Below are positions 48,558 through 59,873 of a DNA stretch of 64,000 nucleotides, piece after piece. Numbering within the stretch: position 1 is the first letter of the stretch; every line of letters starts with the position of its first letter. Both the position numbers and the translations under genes were made by a program. The notes beneath the pieces were generated by a model. The model was not told the origin of the DNA. It saw nothing but the letters and a program-made list of their open reading frames with translations, and made no database searches. The stretch is from Pomacea canaliculata (taxonomy: Eukaryota > Mollusca > Gastropoda > Architaenioglossa > Ampullariidae). The stretch lies in contig NC_037597.1 of NCBI RefSeq assembly GCF_003073045.1, forward strand, positions 9,831,217 through 9,895,216, given 5' to 3'.

Positions 48558-51500
48558 CTATTTCTGTGCGAAAGGCTTATAAAAAACACCTGACTTATCA
48601 CAATCTTCAATATCAGACAAAGACACAGACATTTTTCTTAATATCTGATTCTCCTGATGAGTCAGTCTGTTCTTTTGCTGATATGTTCCAGAACAATCAA
48701 TTAGACCAAAGTCCCTGGTCATGCAGATCTCCACAGTTTCTAGGTATGACTGTTTTTCTTTCTGTAACAAAACGACCCTAGAATATAACATTGGGAATAT
48801 CCTTAATGATTTAGTATTGCAGAATGTATTTCCTTCATCTTGTACATAAGTGCCCATGCAGACACCTATTATTATGAGAGCTCAATTCATATAACATTCA
48901 TTTATACACATCAGATCACAGTAACTGGTGACAATCCAATCTTTTATACTTTCTAATCTACAATATCTACCATTACTTATAGTATGCTAGGTTGCAATGC
49001 AAGCAGTATGACAACACAAAATCATCAGCCCAATCATTACTGCAATACTGTACTTCCTGCCCACACACACAGAGAGGTTTAAAAATCTGTTTTCTTTACC
49101 TCATCTCGCACACAAATTACGTTTGGATAAACTCCAAGAATATCGTGCAAAGCTGTCAGAACAGCATCAGGCTGAAAATTGAAAAATATCTGATTAGGTT
49201 AATGAACGATATATGATGCACTGCTTAATGTACCAGTTTTGAAAGTGCTCATAATGACCTTGAATGTACTCTTCAGTCCTGTACCATGTGTCTCTAGGCC
49301 TTTGAAATAAAATTACCGTCTCAATGTACTTTACATGCTACTTTAGTATTAGAGGTAAAATTAGATTAGTGAGGTTCCTAAATAAAGTAAATTGTAAAAT
49401 AACAGTACCAGATATACCGTCTATACTTACAGTGTAAGTAACTGATGAAGACGGCACTATACCACGACTGGCTAACAAACTGAAATATAACCAAAATAGT
49501 TGAAGACAAAACTATATGCTAATTAAGTATCTAACAGATCAAGAACCACTAAAAATGTCTAATTGGCAAAAATATTTTAAAACATCATGCTACATGTATA
49601 GAGCAAAATTGTGCATGCAAGAGATCAAGACATATTTTTAAAAATACAGGAGATATTTACATTTTCTAAAGATGAGAGACACCACAGACCATTTTATACT
49701 GATACTGAGAAAAGTGCTACTCTCACCTTTGGAGACTGTATTTTTGGTGCAGTTGCAGTGTAGTGTTAAAGTAATGCAATTCATCTCTCAAGTCTTGTAC
49801 CGATGTACCACATGTGCCATGTTTTTCCCATTCATGTTGCCTATAAACAAATAAAAGTTGAAAAAGATAATAACCTTCCAATGGGAATGACAAACCAAGC
49901 AGAGGTTCTAAATCTGTTTTTCCACAAGAATATACATTTGCATGCATGCATGCACACACACATATTCTATGCTATTTTTGTGAGAAATATAAGTTTCCAA
50001 GCAATCTGCTTTTTACAGATATAAAACCATTTTTAGAAAATACACACCACTTAAAAACCTCTCTCTTCTTAATTTCGGGGTAGATGTGGGAAAAAGAATG
50101 AAAACCCAAATATTTTAGTATGGGCTACTTACCAATTATTAGGCAATGGATCTTGTACCGAAAATGATGGCCATTTTATATCTAGAAGTGGCCTTAAAAC
50201 CTAGTTGGAAGAAATAAAAGTCATCTTAATGAAGGCAAGTTGCAAAATTGTTACTATGGTTGGTGGACATTTTCATGTGATTAGTTTAAATTTGCAAATA
50301 GTAGATTCAAAGATACCATGCATATCTCTTTATCTTATAAATAAAAGAGAGGTTGATGATGTTCATACATTTGGCAGGCAGGAAACAGTTCAAACTTAAT
50401 CAAATCTAAACAATGTGTCACCAGTGGAAGGAATATTTCTATTTGCTATGGTTCTCTCATTAACTGTTTGTTAAGAATTTTACTCTGAAACATGCTTATT
50501 TTTTCCATCCTAAGACATACACTGAAGACATTTTGAAATACATATACTATGCTGAACTGATTTGAACAAAGTCCTAATTTGAATGAGTATCCTGTGCAAG
50601 AGTACGGACAGAGACAGGGGAGGGAATGGAGTAATAACAGCAAAAGCAATTTAACAATTTTCATCCCCCGCTTCACTCAAAACTTTGTACACCTGTTGCT
50701 AAACATAAGTTGTAAACCTGTCCAATTAAGAAACAAGGACAACAAAGGTGCAAGTGTTTCACTATTTTGTTACAGGGATGCTATGCCTGAATAAGCTAGA
50801 GGCCAATGAAGAGACAGATCAAAATCAAATAAAATCCCAGCTGGAAAAGTTAGCGGCAGAAATCAACTTATTGCAAGGCGATTACTCATACACAGGGGTG
50901 TGAATGGGGTTTGGGGTTGGGGAGGGTGCCATATAAGCATTAAGTAACATAAGGGAAGTAATCAAAGACTGAGACTGCTGCAAAAGATTGATATACATAC
51001 TGCAATGAAAAAACTTTTAAGCACAGTGGTTTGAACATAGTCACGCTGTTTACGTTATAATCAATAAAGACAGATGATAATTCTCTCATACCACATACTA
51101 TTTTTAATCACATTCTTTGATTATATTTTAAAAACATTTTCTGACGCTTGCTATATAGCTTTTGGCCCAAATACAACTTTTTGATGTTGTTTCTCTGTTG
51201 AAAGCTCCCTACTTATCAGCTCTTGAATTCAGTAGACAAAATAAAAAGAACAAATTATGTTTATAGTATACTTTGCTGTAAAAAGTATGTAATCCATAAT
51301 GGTAGTGTGACCTATTTTTGCTTAGAACTAACCATTTTCAGACTTTCGATGTGTTTTACAATAATTTAAAAGATGAAAAAGTAAATGGTGAGGACTTACC
51401 TGAACTTGCTGAAGATTGAATTTCCAAGTGTTATTGCAGTAGTTTGGCCCAAGTGTTCCCTCTTGTGTTGGCCTAAGAACAAAAATAACCTCCAAGTCAA

Positions 51501-52621
51501 GCATACACACAAACCATTCATACTCAAAATCTGGCACACCATTAACCATTTATAAAGTGACATCTTCCATGACCTAAAAGAACCTCTGAAGTCATTGTCA
51601 AGACTTGCAGCAACATGACATAAAAACCAAAATCGATTTTTTTTCAAAGGGTATACTTATAAGAAGTAAAAGCAAAGGACAGCACAGAAAAGGGGAGTAT
51701 AGGGTATGGAAAACATTAAATCTGTTGTACACTGTTCATTCAATGTATATTACAAATGACATATGGTTTTACTACTCACCACAGGCCATGTACTGTCCAG
51801 GACATGACACTTTCTGGGATGCTGCATGTTTGATGCTTAAAAAGAAAGCAATAAATGATTTTATGAGCACTGCGAAATAGGTTAAAGTATTTGCTATGTC
51901 TGCTTGTTTTTCAATTATAGTTCAAAGAAAAGAAAATTCATCTAAAAAGACTTTATAAAATGAAGATAAATCTACCTGCTCTTCCAAGTAAAAACATGAT
52001 GCTGGAGGCCAAATCTGTGCTAATTTCAGGATATTCCATTCTGGGGCATCAGAAAAGCCATCACAAACAGGTAAAACAAGTATTCTGAAACATAAACCCT
52101 CCTCTCTTTCACCAAGTTTATGACAAAGATATCATGGCAAATTTCTTTTTCATTTTCAAACTGCTAGATCATTGGTTATATCTGTGTGAACAATCACATA
52201 CATCTGACTATATACTTGAGATAAACATGAACTGCCTAGTGGTTACAGAGATAGTGACCTTTAATTGTTAACAGTGTACAGGGTATAGCATCTGGAAAGT
52301 CTCCCAACCCACTTCTTCCACTGCCTACTGCTTTTGAGTTTCCCTGATAAATTATTTGCTGCTAGGTACAAAAAAGAGCTACTGGCTTTTAAAGCCTTTA
52401 CGCTCATGACCATCTGCTTCACAGCTAACTAACCTCAACATTTGGAAAATTCCATAAAATGTACTTTATTCATAAACATATTCATCAGTGGATATCCACA
52501 CACACAGACTGACACGTGCACACTCACATGCATATGCAAATGTCTGCATAGAAAATAAAAAAGATTTACTTAATTTAACTCACTTGGCTAAGAATAACGA
52601 AAGTAGAAGTTTGTGCCACAT
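48558..52621 (-). CDS. RNase T2 family ribonuclease, copy B
   Basis: Nine coding exons in transcript order: 52621-52584, 52084-51976, 51835-51780, 51472-51400, 50200-50133, 49840-49727, 49479-49431, 49171-49100, 48761-48558. GT-AG borders and phases agree throughout, giving 260 aa and TAG. MWHKLLLSLFLAKILVLPV is a signal peptide. Conserved blocks are AQIWPPASC, SWTVHGLWPTQEG (active-site block one) and QHEWEKHGTC (block two); all catalytic residues are present. Exons 2, 3, 4, 6 and 7 have exactly the same lengths as in copy A (109, 56, 73, 114, 49), and every phase matches, so the pair is a tandem duplication. As in copy A, an intron ends just before the ATG (here 5 bases). A candidate upstream non-coding exon ends at a GTAAGT donor at 53113. 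Compared with copy A, CpG is nearly absent. The predicted product is a secreted or lysosomal acid RNase. Confidence 0.93.
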
Positions 52622-53009
52622 TTTCTCTGGAAAATAAAATGATACATTTTGATCCAAGTTGCATGTAAAAAAGTATGTTATGTATATGTGTGTACAAATA
52701 TACGCTTGAATGAGCCTTGAACACAGTACGTCATATCCTACATTACTTTACTAAAACTGATCACTTTACTAACTTGTGTGAAAAATCAGGCTGAATGATT
52801 GAAGCTGTCTTGATTTTAATAACTTTAAATTCTTGTTTCAGCTTCTTTGTTAGTAATGTTTTTAATAGGCTGTATTAGCTTTTTATTCTGATCTAGTCTG
52901 AAAAATCTGTGTTGGCTGCAACAATTAAATGGTTACCTAACTCGTGTCGTTTATTTTTGCAATGCTCCAAGAGAAAGATGTTATTTTTGAACACGACAGA
53001 TCCAGTAAA

Positions 53010-53560
53010 TGAGTGCCATCGGCCTCAGTGGACACGCATGCATTGACTCAACGTCTCAGCAATGTAAACTTGACTTCTCTAAGAAGTATACGTATATACG
53101 TAAGTTCACTTACTCCTCCTCTCTCAAACGCTCAAAGACTGCAAAGATCCTCAAATGCTGTAAAATGATGATCTCATTGAATATAAGTAAGCTGAAGATA
53201 ACGCCATCAACCCGCAGGTAAAAATAAAAGTCATATGATCAGTCAGCGCAAACACATTGAGTTTTATGGGTGGACTGCTGTCTGTCTGCCGAGACCAACG
53301 CTCAGCCTCTTGCGAAGTTCTCTCCGCTGTTAGTCTCGGCGAGCATAAACAAAGAATGTGAGTAAACCGGAAGCTTTGTGTACACCTGCCACCAGTCCAG
53401 TAATACAAGTTCGCGGTTTTATGATTGGCTGGTCACGCCACCAATCAGAGAGTGTCTGCGATTCTACAAAAGAAAAAAAAAAATAAAAAAAAAAAATGGA
53501 AGTACACTCGGGATAGAAAGTTTTCTGCTGACTTGTCTCTGGCAACAATCAAACAGTCAT
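53010..53560. promoter_or_regulatory. CpG-retaining patch, probable bidirectional promoter
   Basis: Within an otherwise CpG-poor block, this stretch keeps many CpGs (ACACGCATG, ACGTATATACGTAAG, AACGCCATCAACCCGC, CCGAGACCAACG, CTCGGCGAG, CACGCCACC). It lies between the start codons of RNase T2 copy B (minus) and HYLS1 (plus), both of which begin just after a splice acceptor. Candidate first-exon donors point outward: GTAAGT on the minus strand at 53113, and on the plus strand GTGAGT at 53358 or GTAAGT at 53563. Transcription start sites are inferred, not seen. Confidence 0.55.
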
Positions 53561-54740
53561 TAGTAAGTAATTGTTTGTATTTTGTATAATTAAAAATAAA
53601 TTTATCAAACTGGTATGTTATATTTATATCCACAAGGACAACTTTGATGTGACTAAAGCAGGTCTGAACATGTTTAATTTTTGTTACTCCTTCCGAGTTA
53701 CGCTAAGTGACTACAATACGAAGACGATAACAAAGCGAAATATTTATTTGTGTACTTCGAGCTTATTGAAATGGATGGACAACATCGCTGCATGAGTGAC
53801 TAGTGACAAAGTTAGTCTGTTGCGGTACGGTCTATTAAATCTACGTCATACTTCATAATCACATAATTCATCTATCGCCTGCAGATAATCACTTCCACAG
53901 ATGTAAAGACGACAGCCTATTTGCGATTTACGATCAAAATTTTCAGTTATGATATATTTTTTGGTAATCATGAGATTTAATTTTTCGATCATACATAAAT
54001 GCAATGAAATATTTGTAGTTGTTACGAACGAGAGATCTTTGACACAACTCATATCATACAAGTTGGTGAATGATTTACAGATGAATCACACTTTGATTTA
54101 TTTATTTTTTATAACATAAACTCTCAGTGCACAAAAAATTTCTTTCTGTAGGCTACGTCATATTTTACTATTTTCTGCTTTGAATGGCTTATCCGATTTA
54201 AGTAACTTCTTGTACTACAACCAGGCAGAGGGATTTGGCAGCCTTATGTCATTAGCAAATTCTCAGGAAGGCATCATGCATTCTATTTCTGATTAAGTTG
54301 GCATCTGAGTTTTCACTCTTGCCTCTTGCTGTCTGGCTGTAGGTATGCGATACCTGTGTGCAGAAACAATCGTTGCCGCAACTCATTCATTTCACTTGAT
54401 AAAGTCTACTGGCCGTGATCTTGTACTAACTAGCCTGAGGTGGACTGGGGTCACCAACTATATCTGCTGTTGTTGGGAATGTGTGTGTGTGGAAGAGAGA
54501 ATGTGTTTAATAGAGACACCATTTCAACATGTACATTTATATTATCTCTTTTATATCAATGTGTGTGTGTGTACATATATATATATTATTGTTAGTACAA
54601 GCACTATCTTGAATTGCCCCTTGAGATCAGTGAAGTTGTATTGTAGATAGCAGTGCAGTAGCCAGTGCATTTAGCATAACTGTAAAGAAGAATATATACA
54701 ACTCATGGAAAAAATATTTTGACTTTTCTCTTTGATTCAG
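53561..54740 (+). other. Probable 5' UTR intron of HYLS1
   Basis: No coding sequence is seen. The stretch ends in a clear acceptor (TTTGATTCAG) at 54731-54740, ten bases before the HYLS1 start codon. GTGTGTGTG/TATATA words lie at about 54560-54588. Confidence 0.45.
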
Positions 54741-54750
54741 AAGAAAAGAC

Positions 54751-57700
54751 ATGGATTTCCCACCAGAGTTTAGTGATAATGAAGTCCGCGAAGAACTGGC
54801 TCGTTTGGGCTATACCAATATACCTAATGATAAGCTACGGGAATTTAGAAAAGGTAAACTGTTTAATCTTGTGTGGTTACATTGTGCACAGTGTTTGATG
54901 TTGTGCATCATGAGATTACTGTTTTCTTATCAAGATTTTTCTCTAAATTTTGTTTTTACAATTAAAATTATGTTGGTTTTTGACTTCATAATTAGAACCA
55001 AATGTCCACCCACTGTGTGTATCTTTGGAACAAAAAATGAAGAATATTAATAATCATTTTATACTTCTATAGATGTTGAATGTATAAACAATAATAATCT
55101 TATAAATATTATGATATCTATTCAGATCTTGATCAGCTAATCCGACTTGAGAGGAGCAAGGGGAGCTCAGTTAACAGCAGCTTTTCCTTTGATTTAAACT
55201 ATAACATGACTGCTAGTGCCGATCCTACTGGAATATCCCATCACGATGACACAGGTTGGAACCAAAATCAGATACATTTTTAGCTTCAAACTTCACACTT
55301 TAAAGTGAAATGTGTGCTTGGTTGAGATTCTTTATGCTGAGACAAAATTGAAAACAGTCTGGATGTTAAAAAAATAGTAGCTGGACGTGTGCATCGCTAT
55401 GATCAAATCTGTACTGAGTTAGTGGATAGCAGGAAACAAGGAAAAAAAGAAAGAAATTTGTGTGGAGACATACCATACTAAGAAAATTAATTTATGGGCG
55501 AAGAAGGAAACCATTCCTGCAGATGACAACAAAAATGTAACATTATTTTCAGATTGCTGTAGCATCAAGACAGTTGATAGAATAGTAACTTCTTTACTAT
55601 TTAGTTTGAGAATAGAAACAAGCAAGTTTATAGCAATAAAACCACAGTAAACGACAAAAACCCCACATTGCTGCTGCTTAGTACAGTCAAAGCACAGAAA
55701 CGTTGTGTGTGTCTTTATCAGTTCCTATGATTAAGTTTTTCTTTTTCTTTTTTCCCCCAGTAGTCTTTTATCTGACTTCTTTTATTCATGTCGTGCAGAG
55801 TTATCTAGGCATGCTGAACCCAGCTCAGAGTCTGGTGGATTGTGGTCTGAATTTACTAACAAAGGTGGTTCAATGCCTGTTTCATCTGATGATGCTGTGA
55901 AGGTACAATTCAGTATTATTCTAAAATCTTTAAGCTATGAAATTTCTTTGTCATACCAAGCTTACACATTTGTGTACTATATGGTTAATTGGCTGGTAAA
56001 AAAGATTTTTTTTTAAACACTCTTGTATTATTCAATGTGGGTTTTCTTGTTTATGGCATAACAAAAGTTACCAGGGAAGGTTGTGGTGGTGGTGTAACAT
56101 GGATAAGTGACACTGACATGTGAGAAAGAACACTAGATAAGTTTTGGTACAGATACTTTTTGGGGATGTATAAAAATATAAAGGCAATTTTATTTGTGTT
56201 TCTGCAAAATATTTCCAGTGTTATTCTAATTAGGGTTTGTGGAGCAATCCCTCTATTTGCAGAATATTTTGGTATTCTTGGCTACATAAAAATCACTTTT
56301 TTCCCCCTCTCTTTGATCAGAAAAATGATATTGAGCCATCAGACCTTGGAGCTAAAGTTGAATCACTGAATAGGCCAAAATCTGCCCCTGTGCCAGGGTA
56401 TTATTCTCTATATGAAATGTCAACAAGAATGCAGGTTAAAAGTCCAGCTGTGCGGGATGATATGTCTGAAACAGATTCAGAGAGAAGACGCTTGATGAAA
56501 AGGAAGACACTTAGGTTTGATCATTGTTTTTAACTGTTAATACAAAGATGCACAAAAAACACATCTTTCATGAGCATTACCCCTTCACCAATCAACATAG
56601 TTGTGATTATAGTCAGCTGGCTAGTCCACATGCTCGTCTTCCTCTGCAGATTTATGACACTCTCCATCCTTACTGTTTGTTCTTAGATTTCTCTTTGTGT
56701 CTTCTTATTACTTGTCTGCATGTTGTTTTTTTCCTTTTATCCTTCACATTCTGTCATGAGTTTGATTATGCAATATATAAATCACACATTTATTATTTCT
56801 GTTTCTTGATGATAATTGCAGTAGCACCAGGAGAGATTTGGCAGGAAAGGGTCAGGCTAAATGTTAGCTAAGGTTAGGAGAAAAACAAAAACAGATATGT
56901 CAAAAAAGGGATGGGTATATTTCACTAATTCAGGACATTGATTTGTTGACTTCTGTCTTGCAGGAAGAACCACCAAGGCTCAAAATTTATTGATGAGACA
57001 GTATCAGAAAGCGATAACGGTAACTATAAACTTGTCTGTTTTATAACAGACATGAAATTGCATCATATTAGGATTTCCTCCTGCTACCAAGGTTTTAGAG
57101 ACAGCAAATTGGTTTTGCACAACTTTGATAAAAGGCATGCATCTTTGTTCTCCATTTTATTCTCAAACTGTTGATGATACAGATATCTTGGGATGTAGAC
57201 CTATTACTTATAGCATGCATGTATGAAAAAAAAGTTTTTTGCTTTGTGCCCACAGGAAGCATTGGTGATGCACAAGAAATGGTGGACCGCCTGGTGTTGC
57301 ATGATTTAGATAATGGGCAAGAATTCAGGAGATGCCACTCAGCTAGATCTGCACAGGAACCCCCACCCTACCGCCTAAGTCCCAGTGATCCTCGACTGCC
57401 TTCAGGTGTGTTGAAGCATTTTAGGTTGTTTGTGAACGAAAAAAACACTAGAGTTCATAGGCACTGCCTCGTAAACAATTCATAATTCTCACTAGAAACT
57501 GCATTTTCTGCGGTCAGCTCCCTTTTTTGAGGATTTTAGTTTTGCTTACTTTCTGTAGGCTTTAGACTGTTAAAATGCATCTTGTGTTGATAGTTATCTA
57601 TTCGATGGAGGAGCATCCACACACAAAAAACCTTCGACGTATGGACCCCGTTAATCGGTACCATGAGATGAAGCAGGCTTGGTCTCTACAAAAAGCACCT

Positions 57701-58062
57701 GGAGAAAAGTTGCATAAGAGATTGCGCTGGAACATCAGGGAGCAGATGCTGGTACAGGAAATCCCCGAGAAGGTTTGCGCACTATTTTCTTGGACATAAT
57801 TTTTCTTCTGTTGGGAAAAGCATTCTTGATGTTAAATTTGGAAGTGTGCTTGCATTTACAATTAATTTTATAATGATGTCAAGACTACTTACTGAATTGA
57901 TAGCTTAATTTTATTTCACTTTTACAGAAGCAGCATAAGATTTTTGTGCCCAACAGTTATGTGGTACCGACTGAAAAGAAGCGGTCAGCCCTCTGCTGGC
58001 AGATTCGCATGGACATGGCACAAGGAAATATGCCAGCATGTGGAGTTTTTCATGACTTCTAG
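54751..58062 (+). CDS. HYLS1: HYLS1, centriolar protein (hydrolethalus syndrome protein 1 orthologue)
   Basis: Eight coding exons: 54751-54853, 55126-55254, 55799-55902, 56321-56514, 56964-57019, 57256-57405, 57594-57772, 57928-58062. All are GT-AG, in phase, 349 aa, TAG. The N-terminus ([15 protein letters not shown], then LREFRKDLDQLI) is the invertebrate HYLS box. The middle has the basic/acidic block [21 protein letters not shown], like vertebrate MKRKVLRRKP..DESIISESES. The C-terminus has [10 protein letters not shown] and [19 protein letters not shown], near-identical in form to vertebrate LRWGVREQML and [22 protein letters not shown]1 binds the centriole core (SAS-4/CPAP) and is needed for cilium assembly. 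Two oddities: Cys replaces the Arg of SALRW (TGC for an expected CGC), and the final residues PACGVFHDF differ from the usual basic ending. The gene is divergent from RNase T2 copy B and tail-to-tail with the L4 gene. Confidence 0.93.
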
Positions 58063-59713
58063 TAGTACAGCTGGTTAAATTTATTTCTTGTTTAAGGTAG
58101 AGTACTCCATAAATTATCTTTTTTGGGTTTTTTTTTAGGATTTCTAATGTTCTTTTGCTATAGAATAACTAGTAAAAAATATATGCATGCATTTCTTAAG
58201 TGACTGTGATGAAATTTTAGACTGTGATCGACATTTTTGTTCAAGAATGTATAATGGACTAAAAATCATAGACTGTTAAGTGTAAGCACGAAGGCCAAAA
58301 AAACTTTTTAGAAAATTTAGTTTTTATTAAATGACATTAATATTGCAAAATACTGCTTGATATAATTTCTTATTACCAGACCGTGTACTCCACAAGTCAG
58401 CTGCATTTTTGCATCCATAACAATTTTTAGACTTCAGACTAAAGGGAGATTTCTTCAGCCAACTTCTTTCATATTTTTGTCAGCAGGTTTCAGATCATGG
58501 CCTAGACCAGGCCAAAATATAATATCTGATGATTTCAATGACTGCTCCTCAGAAAATTGAGAATGAAATTTCTAAATATCTGTGAGAAAACCCTCTGTTT
58601 TACAGAGAAAATAATTTCTTAGTATCTGTGAAAACACCCTCTTTGTTTTACAGAGAAAATAGGATCAGTTCCTATGGAGATATAATAAGAATAAGTTTTA
58701 AACCTTTTCAATTCCCAGTAATTTGCTGATTTATTTTGAAGTCTGAAAAATATCCAATAGGTCGAGCACCCACTTTATGGAAACAATGACAGTCTAACAA
58801 AGTAAATTAAGTGATCATATGTTCCATCTTGGATAAATGATTATTTAAGAACAGTTCGAAGTTATTTTTGATAAACTGAAATCTCGTTAGGATTTTAAAT
58901 ATAGATTCTTTGTTAGTGTTTATGTATCAATAGGTTGTTGGTTTCAGTAGAATCTAGAGTCTGGGCGATTGAAAACACCCAATGTTTTATCAAGCATATA
59001 ATTCAGATGTGTTACATTAAAAAACTGGTTTATTGTCAGGCCTGTGCATTGATAAGTAATGGCATTTTCATGGGGTATGAGATAGGTCTTGATTTCTGGG
59101 CAACAAACGTTTATCTTTCAGCAGCAGTGCACCAATGTTTGTTTAGGGTGGTTATGTGTTGTTTTTCTTTAAGTTTCAGTGGTTACATTTTCACAGAATT
59201 GAATGTAGAGAATTGTCTCCAAATCTGTCTGAAAGGCAAGGCATAGAGTTGTCAGTGATGAGTAAATGAGTTTTGTGCAAGCAGTCATATGATTTATTTT
59301 TTAATCTTGATTTTTAATGTCGGGCTTGTTGTTGACAGCTTTTGTGACTTCAATCTATTTGAAAATAAATATTGAACAAATTTTTGTTTATTGTGAGTGA
59401 GCTTTTAAGTAAATTCAAGGTGTAGTGTGCACCAATAAAATACCTAAAAGTGAAGGAAATGACATCTGAGCATCAGGATGAGTTCTGTTGATCAAGGAAA
59501 TCTCCTGTGCAATACACATAACCACCCAAAGATTTGAAACCAGAAGTCTGAAGACTACATAACTAACTCAACTATTTCCAAAGTAAATGCACTACTACGA
59601 ATAACACTTAATCCAACAAGAAATTCTTGTGGTCACATTGTCAGAATAGTATTCTCTTAATCCCTTTAGAACTACACTATCATCACCACAGACATTTGCA
59701 CTTTAAAGAGATA
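58063..59713. other. 3' region between HYLS1 and MRPL4
   Basis: HYLS1 3' UTR and intergenic DNA. A tandem duplication of about 46 bases occurs at 58569-58613 and 58615-58662 (TTTCT..TATCTGTGA.AA..CCCTCT.GTTTTACAGAGAAAATA). No gene is recognised. Confidence 0.5.
59364..59369 (+). terminator. Candidate polyadenylation signal of HYLS1
   Basis: AATAAA on the plus strand about 1.3 kb after the HYLS1 stop codon. Nearer, weaker sites may be used instead. Confidence 0.3.
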
Positions 59714-59719
59714 TTTATT
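59714..59719 (-). terminator. Candidate polyadenylation signal of MRPL4
   Basis: TTTATT on the plus strand is AATAAA on the minus strand, about 155 bases downstream of the MRPL4 stop codon, a usual distance. Confidence 0.5.
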
Positions 59720-59873
59720 TTACTCCATTCTTAGTGCACACAAGTCAAATGTGTTTCAAATGCTTCTTCCTGTTAAATTTATGTTTACATGAAGTTTCAT
59801 GGCTGAGATTATGAATGGAGAAAGCAGCAGCTGAAAAGCATCCTGCCTCCCTCCAATCAAGAACACAGATTTC

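Noticed and set aside
36542-52621. RNase genes as a toxin or defence system
   Set aside because: The motifs are those of ordinary animal RNase T2 with signal peptides. There is no antitoxin-like or immunity partner next to them.
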